Shown: in pieces, positions 49,769 through 59,726 of the stretch
How positions within the stretch are numbered: the stretch's first letter is position 1
Layout: each line of letters begins with the position of its first letter
Position numbers and translations under genes: made by a program
Notes under the pieces: generated by a model
The model's input: the letters and a program-made list of their open reading frames with translations, nothing else
What the model was told of the DNA's origin: nothing
The model's database searches: none
Origin: CAZSAK01 sp964605155
GTDB lineage: Bacteria; Pseudomonadota; Gammaproteobacteria; SZUA-140
Assembly (NCBI GenBank): GCA_964605155.1
Contig: CAZSAK010000010.1
Coordinates: forward strand, 23,927-87,926
Length of the DNA stretch: 64,000 nucleotides
Direction: 5' to 3'

Positions 49769-52700
49769 TTATTTTTCGAGTGTATAGAACAGGTCGGCGC
49801 CGGATTCGATGCCACTCTCGGATCTCAGGCTCCATTTATCGTTCAATGTATAACGTAGTCTGAAAGTATTGATGCGCTCGATTATACCGACACCGTAACT
49901 AATGTAGAGTTTTGGTGAAAGAAAGTGCGTCCCTACGACAAATTGTGATTCTTCCGGTGTGCTGCCCGATTCGACATACACATCCTCTATTTTGAAGATG
50001 GAACCGATTTCTTTTGCAAGCAGTTCGCTACCGGCCAGTCCGACCGAAAGTGCAACACCGTATAACGCTTCACCCTCTGATTGTGAGGCCTCGCTTATGG
50101 GTCGGCCCAGAATGATATATGACAGGATGTCCTTTTCAGCCATTGGCGGGGTGGAGAAGAAATGGGGGCGCGGGTCCTTCAAAGTCCCACGAACATTGAC
50201 CCCGGCAACGACATTGCCGGTTTCGTTCTTTATTTCCCGAATCGCGCGGATATCAAGTCCGGGATTATCCACGGGACCTCCCACGAAAAGTAGCCGTCCG
50301 GTTTCAATAGTCATCTCACGTTTGACCACTTTTAAGAGGCCCTTGTTTTTGATCTGCAGTTGATAGACGCCATCGTGGATCTGCAATTGGCCATATGCCG
50401 TGGTGATTTGGCCGGGAGTATCGATAATGGCGACATTTCCGTCGATATTGCCCGTCAGACCGAAGCCATTGAAGCTGACCTTTTCTCCCAGACTGATATT
50501 TATAATACTGCTTATCTGCCAGCGTTGAGGGATGTTAGTGGTATCTTCATTGTGAATGACTACATCCGAAGACGGAGTGCGCGTTGTTGTCAGGTCGCGT
50601 GGTTCTATCCGGGCCTCCGGGATTGTGATTGTTCCGTTAACATCGACACTGCGATGATTGATTTCGACGGTTATCAGGGGAGAAACAAATACGTGATATT
50701 CGGGTATATTGACGACCTCGAACCGGGTCCCCGTTGAAGACAGTTGCAAATGCAGCCTGTTTTCCGTGTCCCAGCCAAGGGTGCCGTCCACGGCCAGGTC
50801 ACCCTCACCGGATTGCAGTCGACCGTTAAAATCCAGATTATTGATCGCGTCACCTGAAAGATTCAGCCGGATGTTTTGCAGTTGCAAACCATAGCGGGGG
50901 ATTTCGGCCGCAGCATCCTTGATATGCGCTGACGTGCTCAGCCGTGGTTGAGCGACAGTACCATCCAATGCGATTGCGATCTTGACGATCCCGTTGGTAT
51001 TTTCAACCTCGGGGATAAAATAGGGTAGTAATTCAAGATCATCAAAGGCGGCATCGAGTTGTCCCTGGAGAGGAGCATCCTTGAGAGTATCGAGATTGTT
51101 GATGTTTAGCGCTGTCTGAGGCAGTACAACCAAAGCCTGGGCGGTATTATCCTTGCTGATGTCCACGTGTGCCTCGGCACGGATTGATTCCTCTGTTAAA
51201 CGCAAGGTAACCACGGCTTCATTGTATTCGGTGTCAATATCGGTGCCGCTTGCCAACGTATGAGACAACTGTCCGCTTTTGGTGACAAGTTCCCCGGTGC
51301 CGGTGACATCACCCTGTATTCCCAGATCCAGGTTCGCCTGTGCGTCAATGGTTCCGGTCACAGCGAGTGTCGGCGGTAGCCACCTGGCGGCGAATGCAAG
51401 CGGGATGTCAGTTGCCGACAGTGCAGCTGTGCCGCCTGTATCCTGTTGCCATTGTCCTTCCATACAGAGTTGTGGTTGCTTGTTCTGCCAGCAGGCCCGG
51501 GCAATGTTGACTTCATCGGTGGCGGCGCTATACCGGAATGGCTTGTTAAGGGTCCATTCACCATATTCAGATGATGTCACGTTTGCCTTCGAAATCGTTC
51601 CGGACCATTGCCGGTTTTGCAGGGAGGCATTGATATCTATCTCTCCACTGGTGTGCGGGGCATAGAATGTGGCGCGAAACGTATGCTTGTCGGCCGTCCC
51701 GATTGCCTGCAATTCAACCTCATCAAGTGTGGCCTTTCCGGCGTGAATATCCTCTGCCACAAGGTTTATTGCCGAAGGCTGTGTGGACAGCAGATCGATA
51801 TCCGCGGAGACCTCGAGTGAGGCGGCGGTATAGGACTCATAGGTCAATGATTTGCCCAGTGCGGAGAGGGATATATGCGGATTCTGTCTCGCCCCGGCAA
51901 TCCTGCCCTTGCCGCGAATCGTTCCACGAAGCTGGGGCAACAGTGCGTTTATCTCGGGTGCCTCTACTTCCCAATCGATATCCCATTGATCGGAGAATGT
52001 ACCGTCGGCGGACAGTGAATTGTTATCGGACATTATCTCCACGTCGGTAACCTTCATGATGTCCGGTTGCCATCCAAATGTTCCCTTCGCCGCAATCGGA
52101 TATCCCCTGAGCGTTCCCGTTACACGTTCAATTTCGACGTCTGTATGCGGCTCATTGTTTTCAAGACCGCCCTTCATCGTGGTCGCGAACGATATTGTTC
52201 CTGGCCAGTCTTGCCATTGCACGGCAGGATCGATGTTGTTCCCATTGAGTGTGAATTGCCAGGCAAGTTGTGGTTGCCAGCTCAGCCTGCCATGGCCCCG
52301 GATACTACCCCCAAGGGTTGCAACATAGATCCGGTCAAATGTCGTGGAATTTCGCCCACCGTTTCCGTCGACGGTCAACGTACCGGACGGGGTCTGCGGG
52401 ATATCCCTGAGTTTCGCTATCAGTGAATATTGATACTGGTCAAGATTACCTGTCAGTTGTATCTTTCCCTGCGGGCTTGAAACCACGTGGGATGTGTCGG
52501 GTGGCCAGTTAAAGTTATGCCATTCGCCCGTCATCTTTAGCTGTGTTTGTGACGGGGAAAACGGTTCGGACAGGGTTGCGCCTATGCTGGCCTTGAACGG
52601 ACCGGTGATTATCTGTGACAGGGTCAGCTGCTGCAGATCACCGGAGATGGTCCCGTTCCCGGCTAGGGTCGTGTATCCTGGAACAGCTGCGCGCCATGTA

Positions 52701-53317
52701 GTATCGAGGTCAAGGACGATGTCACCGCTTAACCGGATCGTACCACCTGTTGACAGAAAATAATCACCGGCATCTATTAGTAACCGCTTGACAGTGAGGG
52801 ATCGGTCTAGGGTGATCGAATCCACGCCCAGTCTTTTGACTATGAAGGCCTGCGACATATCACCGGCCATGATGGAGACGTCGTTGATCTCTCCGCGGTC
52901 CAGCCTGATCGACAATGGAAGCCCTGAAAAGCTGTTCATGGCTGACGATGTTTGTGTGGTCTGTTGTTGCGTCGATGAAGGAGTACCGGGTTGCTTGAAT
53001 GTAAACCCGCTTCCCTCGATGCGATTGATATGGAAAATACCACGGACAAGGTCGCCCGGCTGCAGGGTGATCGCCACTTTTTCGATGGAGTAGGTACTGT
53101 CCTCCATCTCATAACGCAGTTTCCTTATCGTGACCGTGCCCGCCAGTCGTCCGTGAATACTGTCATAGCTCAACTTGCCGGGAATCAACGGTATCAATCG
53201 TGCGCTGATCCACTGCAGACCACCTTCGGTAGTCAGGACAACCGTCAGGGCTCCCCCTGCAGCCACCACGAGCAGGACCAGGATCAACGTGATTATCAAT
53301 AACAGTTTCTTGATCAC
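49769..53317 (-). CDS. tamB: Translocation and assembly module inner-membrane component TamB
   Basis: TamB is an inner-membrane-anchored periplasmic beta-rich tube, thought to move phospholipids and help outer-membrane assembly with TamA. The 1182-residue product has an N-terminal signal anchor (LLLIITLILVLLVVAAGG). A long repetitive beta-strand region follows (GTISGDLQQLTLSQ-type repeats), and then the conserved C-terminal TamB/DUF490 domain from about residue 850, with LKDPRPHFFSTPPMAEKDIL and ILGRPISEASQSEGEAL. It overlaps the end of tamA by four bases (ATGA). Confidence 0.95.
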   Translation of the reverse strand: MIKKLLLIITLILVLLVVAAGGALTVVLTTEGGLQWISARLIPLIPGKLSYDSIHGRLAGTVTIRKLRYEMEDSTYSIEKVAITLQPGDLVRGIFHINRIEGSGFTFKQPGTPSSTQQQTTQTSSAMNSFSGLPLSIRLDRGEINDVSIMAGDMSQAFIVKRLGVDSITLDRSLTVKRLLIDAGDYFLSTGGTIRLSGDIVLDLDTTWRAAVPGYTTLAGNGTISGDLQQLTLSQIITGPFKASIGATLSEPFSPSQTQLKMTGEWHNFNWPPDTSHVVSSPQGKIQLTGNLDQYQYSLIAKLRDIPQTPSGTLTVDGNGGRNSTTFDRIYVATLGGSIRGHGRLSWQPQLAWQFTLNGNNIDPAVQWQDWPGTISFATTMKGGLENNEPHTDVEIERVTGTLRGYPIAAKGTFGWQPDIMKVTDVEIMSDNNSLSADGTFSDQWDIDWEVEAPEINALLPQLRGTIRGKGRIAGARQNPHISLSALGKSLTYESYTAASLEVSADIDLLSTQPSAINLVAEDIHAGKATLDEVELQAIGTADKHTFRATFYAPHTSGEIDINASLQNRQWSGTISKANVTSSEYGEWTLNKPFRYSAATDEVNIARACWQNKQPQLCMEGQWQQDTGGTAALSATDIPLAFAARWLPPTLAVTGTIDAQANLDLGIQGDVTGTGELVTKSGQLSHTLASGTDIDTEYNEAVVTLRLTEESIRAEAHVDISKDNTAQALVVLPQTALNINNLDTLKDAPLQGQLDAAFDDLELLPYFIPEVENTNGIVKIAIALDGTVAQPRLSTSAHIKDAAAEIPRYGLQLQNIRLNLSGDAINNLDFNGRLQSGEGDLAVDGTLGWDTENRLHLQLSSTGTRFEVVNIPEYHVFVSPLITVEINHRSVDVNGTITIPEARIEPRDLTTTRTPSSDVVIHNEDTTNIPQRWQISSIINISLGEKVSFNGFGLTGNIDGNVAIIDTPGQITTAYGQLQIHDGVYQLQIKNKGLLKVVKREMTIETGRLLFVGGPVDNPGLDIRAIREIKNETGNVVAGVNVRGTLKDPRPHFFSTPPMAEKDILSYIILGRPISEASQSEGEALYGVALSVGLAGSELLAKEIGSIFKIEDVYVESGSTPEESQFVVGTHFLSPKLYISYGVGIIERINTFRLRYTLNDKWSLRSESGIESGADLFYTLEK

Positions 53318-55044
53318 AGGTCCGGCCCGATCCAGATATGAAAGCGTCGTGGACTGCCCGGCTTACTCAACGCCCAGGCATAATCCAGTCTGATCGGTCC
53401 GATGATCGTATTCCAGCGTATTCCGATTCCTGCACCGTGTTTGAGATTATCGGTGTATTTATTCATCGCATTACCTGCATCATAAAACGCCGCGCCACTC
53501 CAGTTACCTGCGATCTTGTGATCATATTCAACGCTGCCGACGACCAGATGCTTGCCACCGGTTACTTCGCCGTCAGCATTAACCGGTCCCAGGGATTCAT
53601 ACGCATAACCGCGCACACTCTGATCGCCACCAGCGAAGAATCGCAACGAGGCGGGTACAGCGGTGAAATCATCGGCATCTGTGGCGGCGAAATCACCGCG
53701 CAGGATAATCCGTGCATTGTTGCTAACCGAGCGGATGATCTTGCCGTTTATTCTCCCTTGCAACAGATTTGTATGGTTGCCGACACCAGTCTTCAAATCC
53801 ATGAGCAACCGTGATCCGTGCGATGTCAGTACCCGGTTATCCGCCTTGATGCGTGACCAGCTGATACCCGGTAGTAACAAAGCCGTATGCGCGTCAGCAC
53901 CGGCGATCTGGAATGACTCGGACTGATAGTTCAGGTAGATGGTTTCAAGCCAGTTTGTATAGCGACTTACCGTGCGACTGACCCCCCATATCAGGGTTTC
54001 GCTCTTGCTCGTTCTCGGGCTGTCCTCTACCCACGAGGTGGTAAAGGCGATATTGTCGGTGCGCGGATCCCGTATAGGGATTTCGTAACGTCCCGTTACA
54101 CTGTTCTTGATTTCCGAGGTCTTGAATTCGGCACTGACGTGGTGGCCGTTTTTGTTGACACGCCGGTTCTTCCAGCCCAGTGTGCCGCGAGGACCGGTGT
54201 CTGTCCCGTAACCGATTCCGAAGCTGTAAAGATGTTTCAGGCGCGGCTCCACTGTTACGACTACCGGGACCACATGATCCTTGATGGCTTCACGGTTGCC
54301 CCGCACATCGACCCGCATAAAATATTCACTGTCCATGAGGGCGTTTTGCAATTCTAATAATTGATCTGTTGAGTAGGGGTCACCCTCTGAAAAGGTGACG
54401 TAACGCTTCAACAGTTTTTCATTGAGCTCATTTTGTTTGAAGGTTACCTTGCCGAATTTGTAGCGTTGGCCGCTATCGATGTGGATCACTATGGACGCGC
54501 TATACTTTTCAGGCTGAACTATGACCTCGTGCTCCAGCAGTTTTGCATCGAAATAACCCCTTTCCAGGGCCTGTTGCAGAAATGCATCACGGCCTTTTTC
54601 ATATTGCGCGTGTACCAGGATGTCGCCCTCGCGGAGGGGAAAATTCTTGACGAGATTCTGGAAGATATTGTCATCTGCGCCTTCACCAGATATCCGTATA
54701 TCGATTGAGGACACGATCACGGGTCTGCCAGGATCGATTGTATAGGTGGCGGTCCAATTATCATCCTCGTGTTCAAGGGTGGATTCTATCTTCGGCTCGT
54801 AGTAGCCGAACGGTTGCAGGGCATCCCTGATTTCACCATTAGCCTTGTTATACAGCCTGCGCACCCTTCCCGTTGCCAGATCGGGGTTTACCTTTTGCTG
54901 TTCGATGCTAAGGTAGGAGAGGATATTGTCCTTGATTTCACCCTCGACACCGTTGACGTTGACATCCAGCCGGACGGCGCCGAATGCGGTGGATGAAACA
55001 CACAGTGACAGCAGCAAGATTACAAGTGATCGGATACTTAACAT
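53314..55044 (-). CDS. tamA: Translocation and assembly module outer-membrane component TamA
   Basis: TamA is an Omp85-family outer-membrane barrel. The 576-residue product has a signal peptide (LVILLLSLCVSSTAFG) and three POTRA domains to about residue 270. A sixteen-strand barrel follows, with a surface-antigen-like end containing FAGGDQSVRGYAYESLGP and the closing GIGIRWNTIIGPIRLDYAWAL-type strand. The final residues end in DL, a hydrophobic/polar end not ideal but acceptable for barrels. tamB overlaps its 3' end. Confidence 0.95.
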   Translation of the reverse strand: MLSIRSLVILLLSLCVSSTAFGAVRLDVNVNGVEGEIKDNILSYLSIEQQKVNPDLATGRVRRLYNKANGEIRDALQPFGYYEPKIESTLEHEDDNWTATYTIDPGRPVIVSSIDIRISGEGADDNIFQNLVKNFPLREGDILVHAQYEKGRDAFLQQALERGYFDAKLLEHEVIVQPEKYSASIVIHIDSGQRYKFGKVTFKQNELNEKLLKRYVTFSEGDPYSTDQLLELQNALMDSEYFMRVDVRGNREAIKDHVVPVVVTVEPRLKHLYSFGIGYGTDTGPRGTLGWKNRRVNKNGHHVSAEFKTSEIKNSVTGRYEIPIRDPRTDNIAFTTSWVEDSPRTSKSETLIWGVSRTVSRYTNWLETIYLNYQSESFQIAGADAHTALLLPGISWSRIKADNRVLTSHGSRLLMDLKTGVGNHTNLLQGRINGKIIRSVSNNARIILRGDFAATDADDFTAVPASLRFFAGGDQSVRGYAYESLGPVNADGEVTGGKHLVVGSVEYDHKIAGNWSGAAFYDAGNAMNKYTDNLKHGAGIGIRWNTIIGPIRLDYAWALSKPGSPRRFHIWIGPDL

Positions 55045-55157
55045 GCGTATGTGTTGGTAGAAGAATCAAAAAGGTATAGCCGGGTGAAACGAATGATCAG
55101 TATACTCGATAGTATATAGACTGGGTACGTAACACATAAACAGCGGGATGCATAAAT

Positions 55158-56126
55158 ATGAAATCTGTTGAATCGGGGGTTGACAAAGTATCGAGAGAGG
55201 ATACCGCAGCAGGCCATGGCATTGAACGCCTGCAAACCATGGAAGACTGGATCCGCTGGGGTGCGGACAGTTTTATCGAAAAAGGGTTGTTTTTCGGACA
55301 TGGTACGGATAACGCATTCGATGAGGCCGCGTACCTGGTATTGTATGCCTTGAATATCCCGCCGGATGTACCGGGTATACCTCTGGACATGGTTCTTGAT
55401 GATGATCGGAAACATGCAGTAGTAAAGCTGATAAACGAAAGGATCACAACACGGTTGCCTGCGGCGTACCTGACTCATGAAGCATGGTTCGCCGGTTTGA
55501 AGTTTTATGTCGATCAGCGGGTACTCGTACCACGGTCGCCGCTGGCGGAACTCATCGAGGTCGGCTTTTCACCCTGGGTGGACCCTTTTGAAGTTACATG
55601 GATCCTCGATATCGGGACCGGCAGTGGCTGTATTGCCATCGCCTGCGCCTATGCCTTTCCAGAAGCACAGATAGACGCAGTGGATATCTCCACCGATGCC
55701 CTTGAGGTTACCCGTATCAACATCGAACGGCACGGGCTTGAGCAACGGGTGCAGGCCATCCGGTCGGATCTTTTCAGTGCCCTGCAGGGAAGACGTTATG
55801 ACATCATCGTCAGCAATCCACCCTATGTCGATGCAGTAGACATGGAGGCTCTGCCGGAAGAGTATTGTCATGAACCTGCTGTCGGACTCGCCGCGGGCGA
55901 AAACGGACTCGATGTCGTCATGCGCATACTGCGGGAATCACAGGACTATCTTACGCCTCACGGGATTCTCGTGGTAGAGGTGGGCAATTCTGAAGAGGCG
56001 CTGGTCGAGTGCCTGCCCAGGGTGCCTTTTACATGGCTGGAATTTGCACGGGGCGGCAAGGGGGTCTTTCTGCTGACGGCGCAACAGGTTCGTGAGAATC
56101 ACGGGGACTTCATGGCGGCGGTCTGA
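55158..56126 (+). CDS. prmB: Ribosomal protein L3 glutamine methyltransferase
   Basis: PrmB methylates a glutamine of L3 using S-adenosylmethionine. The 322-residue product has the N-terminal helical domain, the LDIGTGSGCIAIACAYAFP cofactor motif and the catalytic NPPY in VSNPPYVDAVDME. It follows the HemK/PrmB fold and the PrmB-like length. In E. coli prmB lies next to aroC; here they are separated by three genes. ATG 55158 is used; the upstream sequence has a TAGTATATAGA stretch. Confidence 0.95.
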   Translation: MKSVESGVDKVSREDTAAGHGIERLQTMEDWIRWGADSFIEKGLFFGHGTDNAFDEAAYLVLYALNIPPDVPGIPLDMVLDDDRKHAVVKLINERITTRLPAAYLTHEAWFAGLKFYVDQRVLVPRSPLAELIEVGFSPWVDPFEVTWILDIGTGSGCIAIACAYAFPEAQIDAVDISTDALEVTRINIERHGLEQRVQAIRSDLFSALQGRRYDIIVSNPPYVDAVDMEALPEEYCHEPAVGLAAGENGLDVVMRILRESQDYLTPHGILVVEVGNSEEALVECLPRVPFTWLEFARGGKGVFLLTAQQVRENHGDFMAAV

Positions 56127-56169
56127 TCTCATGCATTGTACGGATTCATACTATATATAAGGTGTCACA

Positions 56170-57444
56170 TTGCAGCGGGAATACGGTACCGGCAAAGTGA
56201 TCTCCTGGGCATTGTATGACTGGGGCAATTCCGCCTTTGCCACGGTCGTGATGGCCGGCTTCTTCCCGGTATTCTTCAAGCAATACTGGCATGTCGATCA
56301 AGGCGTGAATGAAAGTACCTTTCATCTAGGGCTCGCAAATGCCGTTGCCAGCCTGGCAATCGTTGTGCTGGCGCCGTTGCTGGGCGCCATTGCCGACAAG
56401 GGGGGTGCGAGGAAGAAATTCCTGATGTTCTTCGCCGTGATGGGCGTGGTGATGACCGGCGGCCTGTTTTTCGTAGCGCAGGGCCAATGGGTGCTCGCGA
56501 TGATGCTTTATATCTTTGCCACTATCGGCTTTATGGGCGGGAATGTATTCTATGACGCCCTGATTATGGTGGTGGCGCCGGAAGAAAAGGTGGATTTTAT
56601 TTCGGCGCTAGGATATGCGCTTGGTTACCTGGGCGGCGGCATACTGTTTACGCTCAACGTCGCCATGACCTTGCAGCCCCGGTGGTTCGGTATGGCGGAT
56701 GCCGGACAGGCCATCCGGATTTCATTCATCATGGTGGCCGTCTGGTGGGCGGTATTCTCCATACCCATGCTGCTGTTTGTCCGGGAACCACGGGTATCAC
56801 GGTCGGCATCTACATGGGAGATTATCGGCGGCGGATACCGGCAGTTGATCGCGACCATGCACGAGATTCGCACGCTCAGGTTCGTATTGCTGTTCCTTGG
56901 CGCCTACTGGTGTTACATCGACGGGGTCGATACCATCGTGCGAATGGCAGTGGACTACGGTATGTCACTGGGATTTCAATCCAATGACCTGATTGTCGCC
57001 TTGTTGATCACGCAGTTTGTAGGATTCCCTGCGGCACTCGTATTCGGCAAGCTGGGTGAAAGGATAGGCGCGAAAGCGGCAATCTTCATCGGGATAGGCG
57101 TCTATATACTGGTAACCCTGTGGGCGTCTTCAATCGAGGTCGTCAGGGAGTTTTATATCCTTGCCGCTATCATCGGGCTGGTGCAGGGAGGGGTGCAGTC
57201 ACTCAGCAGATCATTTTATACGCGCCTGATCCCTGCGGGCAAGAGTGCCGAATTCTTCGGCTTTTATAACATGCTGGGAAAATTCTCGGCCATCCTCGGC
57301 CCGCTCATCGTTGGCTGGGTAAGTGTCGTAACGGGCAGTCCGCGCTATTCCATATTATCAGTGGTCGTGCTCTTTCTTGCCGGGGCGGTCATACTGTATT
57401 TTGTCAATGAGGAGAAGGGAAGGATGATGGCCACGGAACTCTGA
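56170..57444 (+). CDS. MFS transporter, UMF1/Atg22 family
   Basis: The 424-residue product has twelve hydrophobic segments and the UMF1-family start REYGTGKVISWALYDWGNSAFATVV, along with PLLGAIADKGGARKKFL in the first cytoplasmic loop and GGVQSLSRSFYTRLIP in the later half. The eukaryotic relative Atg22 exports amino acids from the vacuole; bacterial substrates are unknown. The start is TTG 56170, preceded by AAGGTGT. Confidence 0.88.
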   Translation: MQREYGTGKVISWALYDWGNSAFATVVMAGFFPVFFKQYWHVDQGVNESTFHLGLANAVASLAIVVLAPLLGAIADKGGARKKFLMFFAVMGVVMTGGLFFVAQGQWVLAMMLYIFATIGFMGGNVFYDALIMVVAPEEKVDFISALGYALGYLGGGILFTLNVAMTLQPRWFGMADAGQAIRISFIMVAVWWAVFSIPMLLFVREPRVSRSASTWEIIGGGYRQLIATMHEIRTLRFVLLFLGAYWCYIDGVDTIVRMAVDYGMSLGFQSNDLIVALLITQFVGFPAALVFGKLGERIGAKAAIFIGIGVYILVTLWASSIEVVREFYILAAIIGLVQGGVQSLSRSFYTRLIPAGKSAEFFGFYNMLGKFSAILGPLIVGWVSVVTGSPRYSILSVVVLFLAGAVILYFVNEEKGRMMATEL

Positions 57445-57496
57445 TGCTCTCACAGTTTATATCGCGACAGTCGATATAACCGCAAGAGGCCTGTGA

Positions 57497-59653
57497 ATGA
57501 AACTTATCAAATCCATTTTGCGCTGGTTGTTTACCAGTCTCTATAAAGTCGAGGTCAAGGGGCTTGAATATTATCAGCAGGCGGGTAACCGCGTGCTGAT
57601 CATCGCCAATCATACCTCTTATCTCGACGCGGTGTTGCTGGCAACATTCCTGCCGGAAAAGCTCACCTTCGCGGTAAATACGCGTATTGCCAGGGCATGG
57701 TGGGTACGTCCCGCGCTGATGCTGGTCAACTTTTTCCCCATGGATCCGACCAATCCGCTTTCGACCAAGTCGCTGATCAAGTATCTGCAACAGGATCACA
57801 AGGCTGTCATCTTTCCCGAAGGGCGCATCACAGTGACAGGCTCGTTGATGAAGATCTATCAGGGACCGGGACTGGTGGCGGATAAATCAGGGGCTTCATT
57901 GTTGCCCGTGCGTATCGAGGGGGCACAGTACACGCCTTTTTCACACCTGCGCGGCCGTGTGCGATTGCGATGGTTTCCCCGGATCACGCTGAGCCTTTTG
58001 CCGCCGCGTAATATCACCCTCGACACTGACCTGCGTGGTCGTGCCAGGCGTAACGTTGTGGGCCGCGTGCTGGCGGATATTATGACGGAAATGATCTTTT
58101 CGACCAGCAATTATCACCTCACCCTGTTCGCCGCCTTGCTTGATGCCAGGAGAATTAACGGCGGGGGACATACTATCGCAGAGGATATCGAACGCAGCCC
58201 ATTGAACTACAACCGCCTGTTGGCGCGCATATTCATACTTGGCGCTGTTATCAAGCGCCAAACGCGTGAAGGTGAGGCAGTGGGTTTGATGTTGCCCACC
58301 TCCGTAGCCACAGTGGTGGCGTTCATGGCCTTGCACCTGCACGGCAGGGTTCCCGCCATGCTGAATTTTACCGCGGGGACGAATAACGTGCTCTCGGCCT
58401 GCAGGACTGTCCAACTGCGTACGGTGTATACATCACGCCGGTTCGTGACGGCGGCAAGTTTGGAGCATCTCGTTGCAGATCTGGAGGACAAGTTTAATAT
58501 CGTCTACCTGGAGGATATCCGTGAGCGGATCAGCTTGTCGGCAAGGCTGGGTGGTTTGTTTTCCAGCCGGTTCGCCCGGATGGTCTATAATGGAGAGGCA
58601 TATTCTCCTCATGATCCGGCCGTCATTCTGTTTACATCAGGGACCGAAGGCGCCCCGAAAGGCGTGGTGCTGTCTCATGCCAACCTGCTTGCCAACGGAC
58701 ACCAGCTGGCCGCGCGCATCGATTTCACAGCACAGGACATCATTCTCAATGCCTTGCCCCTGTTTCATTCCTTTGGGCTGACAGCAGGGACACTGTTGCC
58801 CCTGTTTGCCGGTATCCGCACCTTTTTTTATCCGACACCGCTGCACTATCGCATCATCCCCGAAATCTCGTATGACATCAATGCGACGATCATGTTTGGA
58901 ACGAATACATTTCTAACGGGTTACGCCCGCGTGGCGCATCCCTATGATTTTTACAGTATCCGTTATGTATTCGCCGGGGCCGAGAAACTCCAGGAGGAAA
59001 CCCGCCGTGTATGGATGGACAAATTCGGGTTGCGCATACTCGAAGGATACGGTGCAACGGAGACCAGTCCCGCGCTGGCAACCAATACGCCGATGGAGTA
59101 CCGGGCAGGGAGCGTGGGACGCCTGTTGCCCGGAATCGAATCCCGTCTGCAACCTGTTCCCGGTATAGAGCAGGGCGGCCGCCTGGAGGTGCGTGGCCCG
59201 AACATCATGCTGGGCTATTTAAAGGAAGACAGACCCGGTGAAATACAATCGTTGTCATCCGGGCACGATGAAGGCTGGTATGACACGGGTGATATTGTTG
59301 CAATCGATAACGACGGCTTTGTGTGGATATCCGGACGGGCGAAACGGTTTGCCAAGGTCGGCGGTGAAATGGTGTCTCTGGTGGCGGTCGAAAATCTTGT
59401 CAACCGGACCTGGCCACATCGGTTACATGCCGCTGTCAGTATACCGGATACACAAAAAGGTGAACAGATCGTGCTGGTTACCGAATATTCCGAGGCAAGG
59501 CGCCAGGAATTGCAGGAGGCTATACGCAGGGAAGGTTTGAGTGAGATCAATATCCCCCGCAGGATAGTCATCACCCGCGCAATGCCGCTGCTGGGTTCCG
59601 GCAAGATAGACTATCAGGGCGTCAAGGATCTGCTCGAACAAAACTCGACATAA
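57497..59653 (+). CDS. aas: Fused acyltransferase / acyl-ACP synthetase (Aas type)
   Basis: The 718-residue product joins an N-terminal acyltransferase domain to a C-terminal AMP-forming acyl-ACP synthetase domain, the arrangement of Aas. Aas recycles lysophosphatidylethanolamine using free fatty acids and ACP at the inner membrane. The acyltransferase motif NHTSYLD and the substrate motif FPEGR are visible; the AMP-binding motif is ILFTSGTEGAPKGVVLSHAN and the later YDTGDI and GYGATETSP motifs are present. The membrane helices of the Aas bifunctional type are not obvious beyond the N-terminus. Confidence 0.9.
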   Translation: MKLIKSILRWLFTSLYKVEVKGLEYYQQAGNRVLIIANHTSYLDAVLLATFLPEKLTFAVNTRIARAWWVRPALMLVNFFPMDPTNPLSTKSLIKYLQQDHKAVIFPEGRITVTGSLMKIYQGPGLVADKSGASLLPVRIEGAQYTPFSHLRGRVRLRWFPRITLSLLPPRNITLDTDLRGRARRNVVGRVLADIMTEMIFSTSNYHLTLFAALLDARRINGGGHTIAEDIERSPLNYNRLLARIFILGAVIKRQTREGEAVGLMLPTSVATVVAFMALHLHGRVPAMLNFTAGTNNVLSACRTVQLRTVYTSRRFVTAASLEHLVADLEDKFNIVYLEDIRERISLSARLGGLFSSRFARMVYNGEAYSPHDPAVILFTSGTEGAPKGVVLSHANLLANGHQLAARIDFTAQDIILNALPLFHSFGLTAGTLLPLFAGIRTFFYPTPLHYRIIPEISYDINATIMFGTNTFLTGYARVAHPYDFYSIRYVFAGAEKLQEETRRVWMDKFGLRILEGYGATETSPALATNTPMEYRAGSVGRLLPGIESRLQPVPGIEQGGRLEVRGPNIMLGYLKEDRPGEIQSLSSGHDEGWYDTGDIVAIDNDGFVWISGRAKRFAKVGGEMVSLVAVENLVNRTWPHRLHAAVSIPDTQKGEQIVLVTEYSEARRQELQEAIRREGLSEINIPRRIVITRAMPLLGSGKIDYQGVKDLLEQNST

Positions 59654-59726
59654 TTAATTTCCATCACCAGTTCGTAGCTGCTGCCGGATACTCTATACTA
59701 TATAGAATCAAACATCAGGGCCGGAT

